NCBI RefSeq assembly: GCF_032062135.1
Contig: NC_092866.1
Span: forward strand, 26,582,472 to 26,646,471
Origin: Pyxicephalus adspersus
Taxonomy: Eukaryota > Chordata > Amphibia > Anura > Pyxicephalidae
DNA: 64,000 nt
Direction of reading: 5' to 3'
Shown: positions 25,081-36,160 of the stretch, one piece after another
Layout: each line of letters begins with the position of its first letter
How positions within the stretch are numbered: the stretch's first letter is position 1
Notes under the pieces: generated by a model
What the model was told of the DNA's origin: nothing
The model's input: only the letters and a program-made list of their open reading frames with translations
The model's database searches: none
Translations under genes and position numbers: made by a program

Positions 25081-26236
25081 TATTAGACAAATAGTGAGTC
25101 CTATATATTAGGATAAATACCTGTAGAATAAAGTGTAGCCAGATATTTTGTGCAGGGATGGAGAGGTCTGCAGCCGCTCCATTGTAAAGAGATGTGAGAA
25201 GTAGGCGGCATCACATGTTAGGACGGCACCTGCGCCCAGGATTCCTCATAGCAGAGCACATGCGCCCCTTTTGGACCACAATCAGGGGGAGGAGAACCGT
25301 CTCTGGAGTGACATCAGGGGCATTGGGCTTTCTCCCTGCAGCTTCGCTGGTTCATTTGCCACTAAATTGCATCCTGGATAGGGATGCATGCGTGGCAATG
25401 TGGGCACACACAATACCAGTGTATATCCATACGGGGGAGCGGAAATTGAGAGCAGGACTAAGCCTGCTGCTGATAGGAGCCTCGGGAGACACTGTCCCCT
25501 GTAAGCCAGTGGAGTATGAATACTGGAGTGCCCAAAAGACAGGATTGGGTACAAAGTTAAAAACTGGACCGCCAGGGGTGTAGTCATTAAAAAAGAAGAG
25601 GGGGCACAGTTCTATCCATGGCGAGCGCGCATGCGCATTATTATTATGTAAACGCCTCATTCCAAAAAAAAGTGAGGGCAGGGCCTACCCACATGTGCCT
25701 GCCCCACTACACCCCTGCCCTGCCCCTGTATATAAATAAATGTGTGTGTACAACATGTACATTTATTTCATTTATGTAATAAATATGTAATAAATAAACA
25801 TGTAGGAATATTCACAACAATATAAAAAATGGTCACAGTAACATAAAAAAAATGATGTTAACCATAGTATACAAACCATCACCTGTTTAAGCATTCAGCT
25901 TAGAGTCTCAGACCATTAAAAAAAAATTTCAATTAGCTTCATATTAACTAGAGCCTCATTTGCCCTATGCACACATTTTGCAGGCCCTGTGTGCAGAGAA
26001 ACCGACAGTTTGCCAGCATACTGTTTCCTCTCTCAAGAATAGGTTTCTCTTACTCAACATTTTGAAAACATGTAAGTCATTATTTTATTTTTCACCCTCA
26101 CTTTACTCCAAATTAATCAACTTGATTTTTTGAACAATACTTAGATTTACATTAAACTAATAAATAATAAATAATATCATCTTAAATATCTCACTTAAAT
26201 ATTTTTCATAAAGCACTAACTTATCTTTACAGGCGC
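25081..26236 (+). repeat. Long dispersed repeat S, copy B
   Basis: A direct-orientation relative of 19195-20980, roughly 5.9 kb away. It lacks the 300-bp hammerhead-bearing insert and the 3' end of copy A: similarity stops after AAGCACTAACTTATCTTTACA at about 26232. Non-coding. Confidence 0.7.
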
Positions 26237-27074
26237 CACCATCTTCTTTTTTTTTTTATTCTGATCTTCAGCCATTTTGACTATAGGGACTTTATAGATA
26301 ACCTGTTTCATAGAACATCTGTCCATTTCTTCAGATCTTGGGACCCACAAACATTTAATCCAACGGAATTTTACCAATGTTAGAATTTGCTCAGGTCAAT
26401 AAATGATAGTCAAAAATGCAGAAATGTTTCTGTCTAAGTGTGCGAAAGGATAGAGGAGCTACCCAGCTGTTTCTCTGATTTTGCATGAATTCCTTATCCA
26501 CAATTTTGAGAAACACTTTATCTTGGACAGATAGAACTCTCACTGCCATGATTTTTGGATCAGTGATAAAATTCATGGATGACACCAAGGTTCTGTGGGA
26601 ATAGGTAGTAGGACTGGGCACACTGGAGCGCAGGTAGAAGACTTTGAGCGCAGACAGCACTGGTCTTGACATAGCTTGTCATATCCTTTTGAAGATTGGG
26701 CTACCAGTACTGTCAGGAGAGAAATGTAAGGGTTTTGTAAATGCCCAGATGAGCAGAAAATTTGAAATCATGCCCAACATAAGATTTTGGGGCATAGTTT
26801 GGGAGTTTTTTTTAACTGAGGGGAAAGCTGATTCCTGAACAGAGGTCAAGGCTAGGATACAAGCTGTGGGAAGATAAACTCTGGCTCTGCAGTGCTCTTA
26901 AAGTCCTGAAGATCATATTAGCAAGAAAGTCCGTCAGGTTGGGAGAACCGAGTTTTTAGGTACAAAATCAAAACAACCGGCTTTCCCGGGGTTGAGATGA
27001 CAAGTAGACTGTAGATACTGGATGTTTTTACAGTCCTATATCATGAACATAAGTCCCCATATACAAAAACTCGA
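26237..27074. other. Unidentified, possibly retroelement-derived
   Basis: Less AT-rich sequence with minor frames on both strands (e.g. minus 26672-26391). It resembles the character of 9.8-11.3 kb, but no protein family is recognisable. Confidence 0.3.
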
Positions 27075-27829
27075 TGTCACAGATCCCTGCAGGACCAGGG
27101 GATCTATGCTGCTGTCTGTGTCACCCTCCTCACATTTCTCTGCAGGCAGCAGTAGCAGCAGCCCTGTTATGGAATCCTGTAAGCTGGTCACTTCCTCGTC
27201 TCAATCATGTGATCCTCTGAGAGTTGCCCCTTTACCCAAGAGAACCAGAGTATTTTGCAGAAGCACTCCCTCTGCTGGCAGAAGTGTAAACTCTACCTGG
27301 GATGCCTCTGCTCCAGCACTCCAACTGGTGGTGGGTTTTCTCACTTGTTCACTTGTGCAACGTGTCTTCACTAGTGCTGAGCCCCTAGTTCTGTTGAGCT
27401 AGTTCCTGGACACCTGTTATTCAAATCAGTGCTTCCTCTGCCCAGCTCCTGTGTTAACCCCTTGTTTCCTCTGCTGTTTCCAGCCCATTCCCTTGTGTTG
27501 TTCCAGTGTTCCTGTCAGTCTGTGGATAGTCTTGTGTCACTTGTGCTTCCTGTTGCTTCCTCGATCCCTGGTATTTACTGCTGGCTTGTGACCTGACCTT
27601 TCTTGCTCGCTGCCTGCCTTGACCCCGGCCTTCCTTGACTATTCTTTTGCTTGGTGATTTGGTATCGTGTATCATCCTGCCCACATGCAGCGCAACATCT
27701 TTACTACTGGAGGCTCTGGAGAAGACCTGGGTACTGCTTAGACTCTGTGCCTTGCCCCTTCTCAGGGCTCACACCACTTCCATGCAAGTAATAGCGCTCT
27801 CTAGTGGCCCTGTCTCCCCAAACGTGACA
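27075..27829 (+). mobile_element. Solo LTR of a Ty3-type retrotransposon
   Basis: It begins TGTCACAGATCCCTGC and ends CCAAACGTGACA, a TG...CA unit of 755 bp. It aligns with the LTR at 47821-48564 over long blocks (GCCCCTAGTTCTGTTGAGC, TAGTTCCTG, CCAGCTCCTGTGTTAACCCC, TGGAGAAGACCTGG). No coding sequence of the element follows, so it is a solo LTR. Flanking duplication is not clear. Confidence 0.75.
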
Positions 27830-27844
27830 GATGCCACCATGTAG

Positions 27845-28184
27845 GTTCTCAACCCCTCCTTCACATAGATATCTTCGCAAATAGGTATCTGTCCTGAGAA
27901 TCTGTGAGAGTGTCTAAGGAGTGGAATGGCAGAGTTTTATGGAAGCCTATATCTAGATTTGACGTCTGGGTTTGAGCGGTGTATTCTGAAGTAATAGCAG
28001 TGGAGGAGGGATGGTATTCTATGAGTTTGGAAATTAGTTTCTTGGAGAAATAAAATTTTACTTTGTTTTTGTGTTGACTATATAGGAGTTGTGAGCGTTG
28101 GGGTGGGCTAATAAGGCCCTTGGCATTAAGGATGTGGACCTTCAGAGGATGGGCCTGTGATGGTATTTGGCCCATGGTGACCAA
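27845..28184 (-). pseudogene. L1 endonuclease N-terminal relic
   Basis: The minus-strand frame from about 28145 has LKVHILNAKGLISPPQR, matching the start of the L1 ORF2 endonuclease (..N.RGLNSP.KR). The QETHF catalytic block is not recognisable. It lies immediately next to the solo LTR. Confidence 0.5.
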
Positions 28185-30429
28185 TAATTGTTATAGAAGG
28201 AAATATGGGATATAGAATTCAGGGATAGAATTGCATTCAGGGATGGGGAGTGGGAGTGTTAATTATGATTATTATTTGCATAAAAATATATGTTATATAC
28301 CCCTATCAATGCACATATATATTGAATAAATGAAGGTTCATGCACAAATTATAGCTAGTCATTCAAACAGTTTAAATAAGAAACAAGTTGAATCATAAAA
28401 TGCACAGCAAAATTGGTTGATATAGTTATAGGAACGTAAATCAACAAAATATAAAGTAAATAAAAAAAGGTTGTTAGTAGGTAAACCCCTGTAGTAATCT
28501 AATACTGGTCAGTACATATTACAGCAATTACAAAATAGCAAAACAACATAACAATACCATCGACATAAAAAATACAATGAAGGAATGAATTAAGGAATAT
28601 CCTATAGCTACCTGCTAAGATGTAAATGGGTACCCCAGGTGCCCGATTCCCTAAGAACAGTTTTTTGCTAACTTCTCCTTTGCTTCCATGATTCTTGCAT
28701 GGCTAACTATTTCTTGCTTACTCAGTGACTCACAGGCTTCCTTCTGCTGCTGGTTTTTGGCTGGCTCTGGCACTGGCTGCCTACCATTTTCCCAGCTCTC
28801 GTCTTATACAGGTAATTCCCATTAGGAATCATTGGAGAATTAGGATTGGTTACTTGGTGTAATCTGTAAGGTGACTATTGGTTGACGCACCCCCCCTGCA
28901 TTGGGATTTGGTAATGTATTTTAATGGACCTCCCAGCCTGTTTTAATATGGGAATCTGGAGCTGAAATCTAAGTTTAGGGGTCAACAAAAGGTCCAGCTG
29001 GGTCGTCACCCAAACCCACCTGTCCAGTTTTGCATCCATCTCAGGCTTGATGGATTTATTCCCCCTTGAGGGTCCTACTGGTAACCTAGGTGGTGTAGGT
29101 GGCTTGACAAAGAGAAACAAATCACAAACATTCGCACACATATACACCTATATACACATACATTATATATACATATATATCTATCCACATATATCTATAA
29201 ATATCTATAAACAATCTTGAGGTGCAACAGGGGGTTAGGGACGTTATGAGACAATAGGTAGGGCTGAGGGTAGAGTGGGGATACACACAATTAAAATAAA
29301 ATGGGGGAAAGGCCCTTGGCGCCTGGGATGGGCAAGATCCTATGCATTGATGGGCAAACTATAGGGGTAAGGTAAAAACCTAAGTGCTGCCAGAAAACTA
29401 AGGTGGGCCTACGTGGGGAAGGTGATGGTGCATAGTGGGGTTTGGGCTGTCCCGCCCGGAAACACCTCTTATTTGTTACAAAATCTATTAAAATACAGGT
29501 GTATAACAGAATATAAAAAACTAAACATGACAAACAATAACATATCCGACGGATCATACATGATAGTTCACTCAGCAAACCTCACATGGAAATCACTACT
29601 ATGAGTCCCAACCTATCTCAAATGGGAGAATGTGTGCATGTCAATATGTGTACCTCAATTAAGTATATAGTGCTGAAATGTATGTGCTGTCAGGATCCAC
29701 CTCTGAGGCACCTCTTGAGCCCTGAACATACTTTATGGCCACCCTTGTGTTGCAGTGAAAATCATATTGCAATAGCTCATACCCCCTGTATGGCAGTGGC
29801 AGTTTTAATAATATCACCTGGTGTTTGCACCTGTCATCCGAGTGTGCTCATCTCCGTAGAGGAGTGCTTGAGTAGAAGGGCTTAAAGGGAAAAATCTAGC
29901 TTGAGAGGGAGTAAGAGAAAAAGTGGTTTCCCTGGTACAGGCCCTCGGAGAGCATGAAAAAATGGAATGTCCTACGGTGAGTGGTCGCCAGGGTCTTCCT
30001 TCTCAGGTATAGTACAGTTCCTGGAAAAAAAGAACACTCTGGTGTCCAGCCATTGAGTAGTATCACAGATCAAGTGAGGTTGTGGAGAAGCCAGGTAAGG
30101 GTCATCCAATATGAAGAGCTACTTAGATGTGATAATTCATTGGGATTGAAAAGGGTAGTCAAGTAGTCAGCTTCAAAGAGACTGCTTTTACCTGATATAT
30201 CGAGAATAACCATGAGAGGCCAGCAGAGCACCCTTCCAATATGGGTCTCCATCTAGTAGATAAAGGAAGGTAGCTTTAAAACAAAATTAGATACTGAATT
30301 GGGCATGTCAACCCCAGTTTTAAATATTCCCAGATAAAGTGATAGAAGAGGGTGGTGCAGCGGTTTCTGATGGTCGAGCAGATGATGAAAATTAAGATCC
30401 ATGCGTACGAGATGAGTACGCGTTGCTTC
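28185..30429. other. No gene recognised
   Basis: AT-rich to mixed sequence with TATATACATA-type simple repeats near 29140-29210. Minor frames (e.g. 29578-29291 minus) have no recognisable motifs. Confidence 0.35.
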
Positions 30430-31074
30430 ACTAAATCAATAGATTTGATTAAAATTGATTCATATTTTGAAAATGAGCAAACTTCCAAAATTGAAATCGA
30501 AAGCCTATTTATTTCCTTCCTTCTCTACCAATCCTAATATTTCTATTTTTGTACAACAAATTCAAAATGAAATCATAGCTATGTGTTCAGGAAGGCCAGG
30601 GAGATGATAATTTAGGTCCTCAGATAATGGAAGCATTGGAACAACTCAAAACTAACCATAATATTACCATAAAACCCACAGATAAAAACAGTAATATTTT
30701 AGTGATAGACTCTCTCTTTCTTCTTAAATTCTTGTGATGGACACCAAACAATAGGTTGCTGGTCGTTACCCCTTTTTTTTACAATAGATCTTGGTATCAA
30801 AAAATTACACAAGACAAAATACAATACTTCACCAGTGAAATTTTTGGTTTGGTTACCAAAGATTTTTATGACGGCATTATTGACAACAAATTGCAAAACT
30901 ATTTATGGGTTTCCGACCCCATTTTACTCACCTTTTATTCACTTCCAAAAATTCATATAAATGTGTATCCACCTCCTGGGAGACCAGTTGTAGCCAGCAT
31001 AAGTTGTCTAACTGAACCAGCTAACACTTTTGTTCATCTTTGCTTAAGACATATTGTCACGTCTCCTGACTTAC
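30430..31074 (+). pseudogene. Penelope-like element (PLE 1), reverse transcriptase N-terminal part
   Basis: Plus-strand frames give NITIKPTDKNSNILVID (the I.IKPADKG block of PLE reverse transcriptases), then YQKITQD, FYSLPKIH and PPGRPVVASISCLTEP, the characteristic FY.LPKIHK..PPGRPIV..I.SLTE block. A frameshift near 30730 separates the first two blocks. The coding relic is cut at 31074 by the TTAA element at 31075-31847 and resumes after it. Confidence 0.85.
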
Positions 31075-31847
31075 TTAACCCCCCTTGCGTTCTAATTCTG
31101 TCTGTTTTTTGATGCAAAAAGTGATCCTATTTTTTTTTTGCATAGAAATTTTTGTTTATATTGTGGGCTTGTATTTCTTAGGATTTACTCCCGGGTATGA
31201 TAATTATATTTATTTATTATATTATATTCATAAATTATAATATAATACATAATTATAAATAATAATTTTAATAAATAATGAAATAATAGACAACAATGTA
31301 ATCTTAAAATAAAATATAAAATTAAAAATGTACTTTTATTTTTATTTCATGTTGTGTGGTGTTTTTTTACTGTAAAAACCATTTAAAAGCAGATTACATT
31401 GTAATCTGCTTTTAAATTTCCCTCCCAGACACCCCCCCCCCAATACATCACCTTTCACATCACCCGGAAGATGACTCCCTCCTCCCGGGTGATGTGAGTG
31501 GGGATTTCCCGTCTGCCTCACCCAGACGCTTGAGCTGCTCTGCATCTCAAGAGAGATGCAAAGCACAATGCAGGACTTCTGCATTGTGCTTCACATCTTA
31601 CTGCAGATGCGAGCAACAATAGCAAATTCCGGGGGTGACCACCTACAGTAATCTGCTTTTAAATTTCCCGGCCATGCCCCCGACTGACCGGCGCCCCAGC
31701 ATCACAGCTGGACCATCAGATCGCCGCTGGAGCGCGGGGCAATGGTAAGGGGGGCTCTTAAAGTTACCCCGAATGTGACTCGAGATTACCGCTTTTTGCA
31801 TGTAAAAGCCACCCCGAGTCACACTCCGGATTACTGAGGGAGGTTAA
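31075..31847. mobile_element. piggyBac-type non-autonomous element with TTAA ends
   Basis: TTAA occurs at both ends (31075-31078 and 31844-31847). Inner termini CCCCCCTTGCG and ACTGAGGGAGG are imperfect inverse. A TTAA target duplicated at both ends is the hallmark of piggyBac elements. The interior is non-coding, holds a perfect 18-bp-arm palindrome (31381-31417) and a direct repeat of TAATCTGCTTTTAAATTTCC at about 31402 and 31651. It sits inside PLE 1. Confidence 0.8.
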
Positions 31848-31985
31848 AGGACACAATTGTTTTTTTGACAATTTTTGGAAGGTATTACTTTCCCCTCTCG
31901 TTCTTTATTGGTTGCTATCGATATAAAAGCTGCCTATTTACCTATTACTCATAAAAAAGGCTTATAAGCAGTGAAGCAATTTCAT
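31848..31985 (+). pseudogene. PLE 1, reverse transcriptase catalytic motif A region
   Basis: The reading continues with DTIVFLTIFGR and LLVAIDIKAAYLPITHKKGL, matching the PLE block DT..FL...... LV.DV..LYT.IPH..GL (motif A aspartate in AIDIKAAY). A stop follows at once. The YADD region is not found and is probably lost or displaced by the next insertions. Confidence 0.75.
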
Positions 31986-31989
31986 CATA

Positions 31990-32287
31990 CAACACTTTTG
32001 GGATAGATCTCATGCACGGGGAGCCAAGTGTCACTCAAAGGAGAGGAAACTTCCTCCATAGTGACGTCATGATGCCAGAACCCGCCCACTCTCCCATCAC
32101 AGATTTGGGCCTGCAATGGGAGAGTGGGCAGGTTGTGTCCAGGGACACAACCTGCCCACTTCCTTGAGCCTGCGATCTGTACAGGGGACATGGTACAAGG
32201 CTCTGGCCCATGTGCCCCCCCCGAGCAGGGTCCTTCTCCGCCAGGGTCTGCGGACCACCAGAATTTTCTACCAGTTGGTGACCGCTG
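31990..32287. mobile_element. hAT-type non-autonomous element, 3' part
   Basis: It shares blocks with 16891-17135 in the same orientation and ends CCAGTTGGTGACCGCTG, whose reverse complement starts CAGCGGTCACCAACTGG, a hAT-like terminus. It contains a perfect palindrome with 18-bp arms and a 2-base spacer (32123-32160) and a near-perfect outer inverted repeat (AACCCGCCCACTCTCCCAT). Confidence 0.6.
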
Positions 32288-32299
32288 CCTTAATTATTG

Positions 32300-32889
32300 T
32301 AATTTTTCAATGTTTTTTTGACATTCTTTATTTTATATTTTTTAAAACAATTGTACAAGAATAACAATTAACAATAAACTGAAACAGGAAACACTTTGCA
32401 TCAGTGCCTATTACATAAAAAAAGAGAAAAAAAATTGTTCAACAATGTCCCTAGTCCAAGTAATGATAATCGAAATTTCCAGGGTTAGAAAGATCATATA
32501 TAGATTGCATCTGTTATGGACTAGAAAGGGGAAAAAGAAAGGCCAGACATATAGGCATGACACAACATGGCATACAACAAGGTTTCCAACATATCAAAGA
32601 AAATTGTGGCACTTTCAAGTCAGATAGAAGCGGGTCCAGCTGGCATTTGAACTTTGTGGTTTCCCAGTAGTATATCCAGTTACCCCACATAGCATTACAT
32701 TTTTCTTTTGTTCCTCTAGTACTGGCCGTAAGATCCTCAATGAGCATAATATCAATGATTTTAAGCATCCACATCCCCAGTATGGGTGACGTATTAGATT
32801 TCCAGCATTGGGGTATACAATCATTGGCCGCGTTTAAAAGATGTCTAATAATGGAACCCTTGGAATTTTTTAATTTAATACAAAGTAAT
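32300..32889 (-). pseudogene. 5'-truncated L1, ORF2 C-terminus and 3' tail
   Basis: The minus-strand frame contains LLNAANDCIPQCWKS and PILGMWMLKI, the same block as at 13708-13376. The 3' end is A/T-rich near 32300. It is inserted in antisense to PLE 1, whose frame resumes at about 32890. Confidence 0.7.
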
Positions 32890-33205
32890 GTCTTCAATTA
32901 CCTTAGTCAGATTTCATTTTTGGATTTGAAGGTTACTATCAAACCGGATGGCTCATTATCTAAATCATTGCCTACATTATCTACAAAAGAAACAGGGAAC
33001 ACTATATTACATGCAGACAGTTCCCGCTCTCAGGCCCTGATATGTAGCATCCTTCATAGTCAGTACCTGCGCCGCAGGAATTTCTGAAATGATCAAGATT
33101 TTCTAAATATGCTGATAAATTAAGAATAAGACAAAAAATTTGATGATGCATTTTGAATAAAGCCAACAATGCTAATTTAAAAAATAGATTAGATCTACTC
33201 TTTTT
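32890..33205 (+). pseudogene. PLE 1, reverse transcriptase C-terminal (thumb) part
   Basis: SFLDLKVTIKPDGSL, then NTILHADSSRSQALICSI and SQYLRRR, match the PLE block FLD..I......L.T.LYRK.T..N..L.A.S.HP..L...IP..Q..R. Weak similarity (NKANNANLKNRLDLLF) continues to about 33205 after stops. Confidence 0.75.
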
Positions 33206-34089
33206 GACTAAAGTAGAAAAGGTAATACCATAGATTCCCCACAATAGTGTTGCAACAAAATATTTAATGCCAACACCAAAATAGGTATGTAATGAAAAGA
33301 TAGACAGGGGGTATGTTGGCAAACAATAGTAAGATTTACTGTTAATAAAAGAACAATTAGTCTTGTTCTGAAGGCTAGTGATAGCACTTGACAAAGTCAA
33401 ACTAAACAAGAATATTGTCAACATGGATAAAGTTAATAAAGAAAGCATAGTCATCTCCTCAGGAGAGGTCGAGACCTAAACTGGTAGTACAACATAGCAA
33501 AATAAAAGTCAAAATTAGGTTAAGAGAGTATTAACATAATTTAGTTTAGAGAAAGTCATCATAATATCGGAACTTGTTTCACCTAATGTGAGTAAGGTTT
33601 GAGGAAAAGAGAAGGATAAGGGAAAAACGAAAACTTACAGTAGTATCTATATTAAGGGAGTTCCAGTATGAAAAGGAACATCCTATAGGATGACTCCTGA
33701 AAATGATGTGTTTCTCATCTGGACTGGTTCCCTTGAACTACTACTAGGAATTTTTTTTATTGCTTACAATATAATGACTAAAAATAAAGTTTTTCGATGA
33801 ATGTAAATACATCAGTGATTTCATTTCTGAAAATCCAGGTTAACAGCTTGAAACACTATTTTATTAGCAAAGACAAGTGCACGTCCTGAAGCATTTTATA
33901 TTCTCAATACCTGCAAATATGTAGAATTTGTTCAAATGAAGTGGCCGCAAAAGATTTAAGATCTAGACTTTTATAGGGAGGCTATATCAAAAAAAACTTT
34001 AAAAAAAGAACTAAAACTCAGACACTTTAAAGCTTTAATACACAAAATATAACTGGCTATTAAAGCTTTAAAGTAAAGATAACAGAGAC
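33206..34089. other. Unassigned sequence inside PLE 1
   Basis: AT-rich. A 150-codon minus-strand frame (33454-33002) is hydrophobic but is largely the antisense of PLE sequence and AT-rich DNA, so I do not treat it as a gene. Confidence 0.35.
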
Positions 34090-34312
34090 TGTTGATCTAG
34101 GGAACATCTGATTGCCTCATGAAATCAGGAAGGAATTTTTTTCCCCTGTTGGAGCAAATTGTACCAGGTTTTTTTTTTTTTTTTGCCTTCCTTTGGATTA
34201 ACTATGTCCATTGGGTTTTATATCTGGGATATGTTTATTTCCTTAGTGGTTGAACATGATGGATTTGCATCTTTTTTTAAAATCTGATTTACCAACTGTT
34301 ATCTACTTTGTA
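34090..34312. repeat. Dispersed repeat, family R
   Basis: Contains GATCTAGGGAACATCTGATT, TCAGGAAGGAATTTTTTT, a poly-T run and GTGGTTGAACATGATGGATT. The last part is shared with 8801-8877. Non-coding. Confidence 0.55.
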
Positions 34313-34379
34313 ACAGATTGGATTTAAAAGAGAAACTCAAAACAAAAAGTTTAGATTTTCTAAACAGCATGTACACAAC

Positions 34380-34960
34380 AAATGTACTAGAAGATCCTGC
34401 TATTAGTAAATTTTTGGCTCCTTACCCAAATATACTAACCAAAAATTACCATCATTGTGGAACAAATTAGTGAGAAGTCACTTTAAAATTGAGAATATTG
34501 AGAATAAGAAACAATTACAAGGAACGTTTCCATGTCCAAAATGTAATCAATGTAATGGATATATAGCAAACAGGATGGGAGAAATGGCTTTAGGATTCCA
34601 TCAGGCATTGAATATGCTCCACACAATTTTGTAGGCTGTATTCTATAGGTATAATATACCTGGTATTTTGCACATGTGGGTTTTTATGTCAGAAAAACAA
34701 AAAGACATTTGTTTTGAAAAGTATATATGAACATGTTTACCATTATGAATGGTAGAATCACTAACCCTCTCAGCTACTATATGGGCACATGTCATAACTA
34801 TAATTTAGATGAATTACGTTTTCTTGCACTGGACCACCTCTACCCAAACCCAAGGAGGGGGGGGGGGGTCGCCTTTGTTAAATAATGAAAAAAGGGAACA
34901 AAATGGATTTTCGACTTTAAAGCCTACATCAATCTGGGATTAAATAAATTATTGAGTTTT
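34380..34960 (+). pseudogene. PLE 1, GIY-YIG endonuclease relic
   Basis: Frames give FPCPKCNQCNGY (the CxxC..C linker before the endonuclease), then AHVGFYVRKTKR (around the YVGKT block of PLE GIY-YIG nucleases), then FLALDHLYPNP, RRGGG and INLGLNKLLSFKP, the C-terminal block (RGGD.....E..WI..L.T..P.GLN). Several frameshifts and a poly-G run (34858-34868) break it. Order and motifs confirm a PLE with endonuclease. Confidence 0.75.
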
Positions 34961-35760
34961 AAGCCTTCTTGAAAAGCCTTCCTTCCTCTCCTCTCCTTCC
35001 TTTTTTCTGGAAAAAGTAAGATCACATTCTGGAATTAGATTTAATGTTTTTCTACATACATTTGATATTCTGTGACAGTAATGATCTATATGTGAATGAT
35101 GTTATATTCCTTTTTGTTTTGTTTTTTCTGCCAAGAGTATTGTATTATACAATCATATAATTGCATTTTTCAAATGAATTGAGGTAATTATTATTTTGAA
35201 ATTGTTTTAGACTTACCTGGACTCAATTCAGGGGCTTTCTGCAGGTTACTTCTGGGGGCTGTAGCCAAATCTGTTTGCAGGCAACGGGATTTTGTTTTAT
35301 TGACGGATGGCAGAATCAGTAAGATGCGCTCCACATGCCCCCAGCACCAGTGTTATATACTTTATATAAGCCCTACTTTCATTGCTATTATATATTTTTG
35401 TAGATAAGAAATTTTTTTACATATGTAACTATCTGATCCACTAGCTACCCCTCCATTTATATATGATTATGTCAGTTAACTATTTGTATCAATTATAAAA
35501 TGAAGATGAACAATAATTATATTAAAGATTTTATATATGACTCACAGGAATTTCTTGCTATTGATCATGGAAAAATCCCCCTCTCCAATTATTTAATTAC
35601 AAATCCACCTTGATCCCTGTGCTGCCTTCCGGCGACATGGTTGTTAGTGCTGTGTACTGGGGAAGTCCTGCTTTTTCCGTTCTTTCCCATGTTGGTTTTT
35701 TGAAAATTGATTTTTTTCTTTTATATGTCAGTATTGTTTAATATATGATGGATTGTATTT
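34961..35760. other. 3' flank of PLE 1, possibly its terminal repeat
   Basis: AT-rich, non-coding. It lies between the last coding block of PLE 1 and a hammerhead-like relic, so it may be the element's 3' untranslated or terminal-repeat region (inference). Confidence 0.35.
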
Positions 35761-35803
35761 GAACAATATGACAGGACTTTGCGCGAAATGTGTCATATAG
35801 TTC
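35761..35803 (+). ncRNA. Hammerhead-ribozyme-like relic 3' of PLE 1
   Basis: GAACAATATGA (35761-35771) pairs with TCATATAGTTC (35793-35803) to form a good stem I. GCGAAATGTGTC (35783-35794) gives the GAAA, short stem III and GTC triplet. The CUGANGA box and stem II are eroded (CAGGACTTTGCGC). It lies about 0.8 kb after the PLE endonuclease relic. Confidence 0.5.
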
Positions 35804-36044
35804 AAAATACATTTATTGAGACTAAATGATAGATTTTTCATTATCTTGAAAGTGTGATGTTTTAATGATTTGAAATTTTGTTAATGGCAATTTATCAAAA
35901 ATGTCACTAGCATTTTAGATTTGTTTATACTTGGAAGTTAATAATGCTCTAAATGGCCTCCAAAAGAATCAGCTTATGTCCTTATATTCCATATACCAAA
36001 TATATTACTGGATCGCCTGTAGTGTAGATATAACATTCAATATT
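35804..36044. other. No gene recognised
   Basis: AT-rich, no features. Confidence 0.35.
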
Positions 36045-36160
36045 TTACCTGAAGTTTCTGTAGGCGGTTCCTAATATCTATAAATGTCACCCTTTTTCTT
36101 TTAACCTCGGTAAAAATGTCCAGAAACAACATTACTTTAGCATTCCCTGACTTTCTGCAG
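36045..36160 (-). pseudogene. L1 ORF1 C-terminal fragment
   Basis: The minus strand reads LDIFTEVKRKRVTF, then IDIRNRLQKLQVKY, resembling the C-terminal part of L1 ORF1 proteins (DLS..V..KRR.F......LR.L..KY). Short and isolated. Confidence 0.45.

Noticed and set aside
33002..33454. 150-codon minus-strand hydrophobic frame resembling a membrane protein
   Set aside because: It overlaps PLE coding relics on the plus strand at one end and AT-rich DNA at the other. Its Leu/Phe/Tyr/Ile richness is what antisense AT-rich sequence gives, and no family motif is visible.
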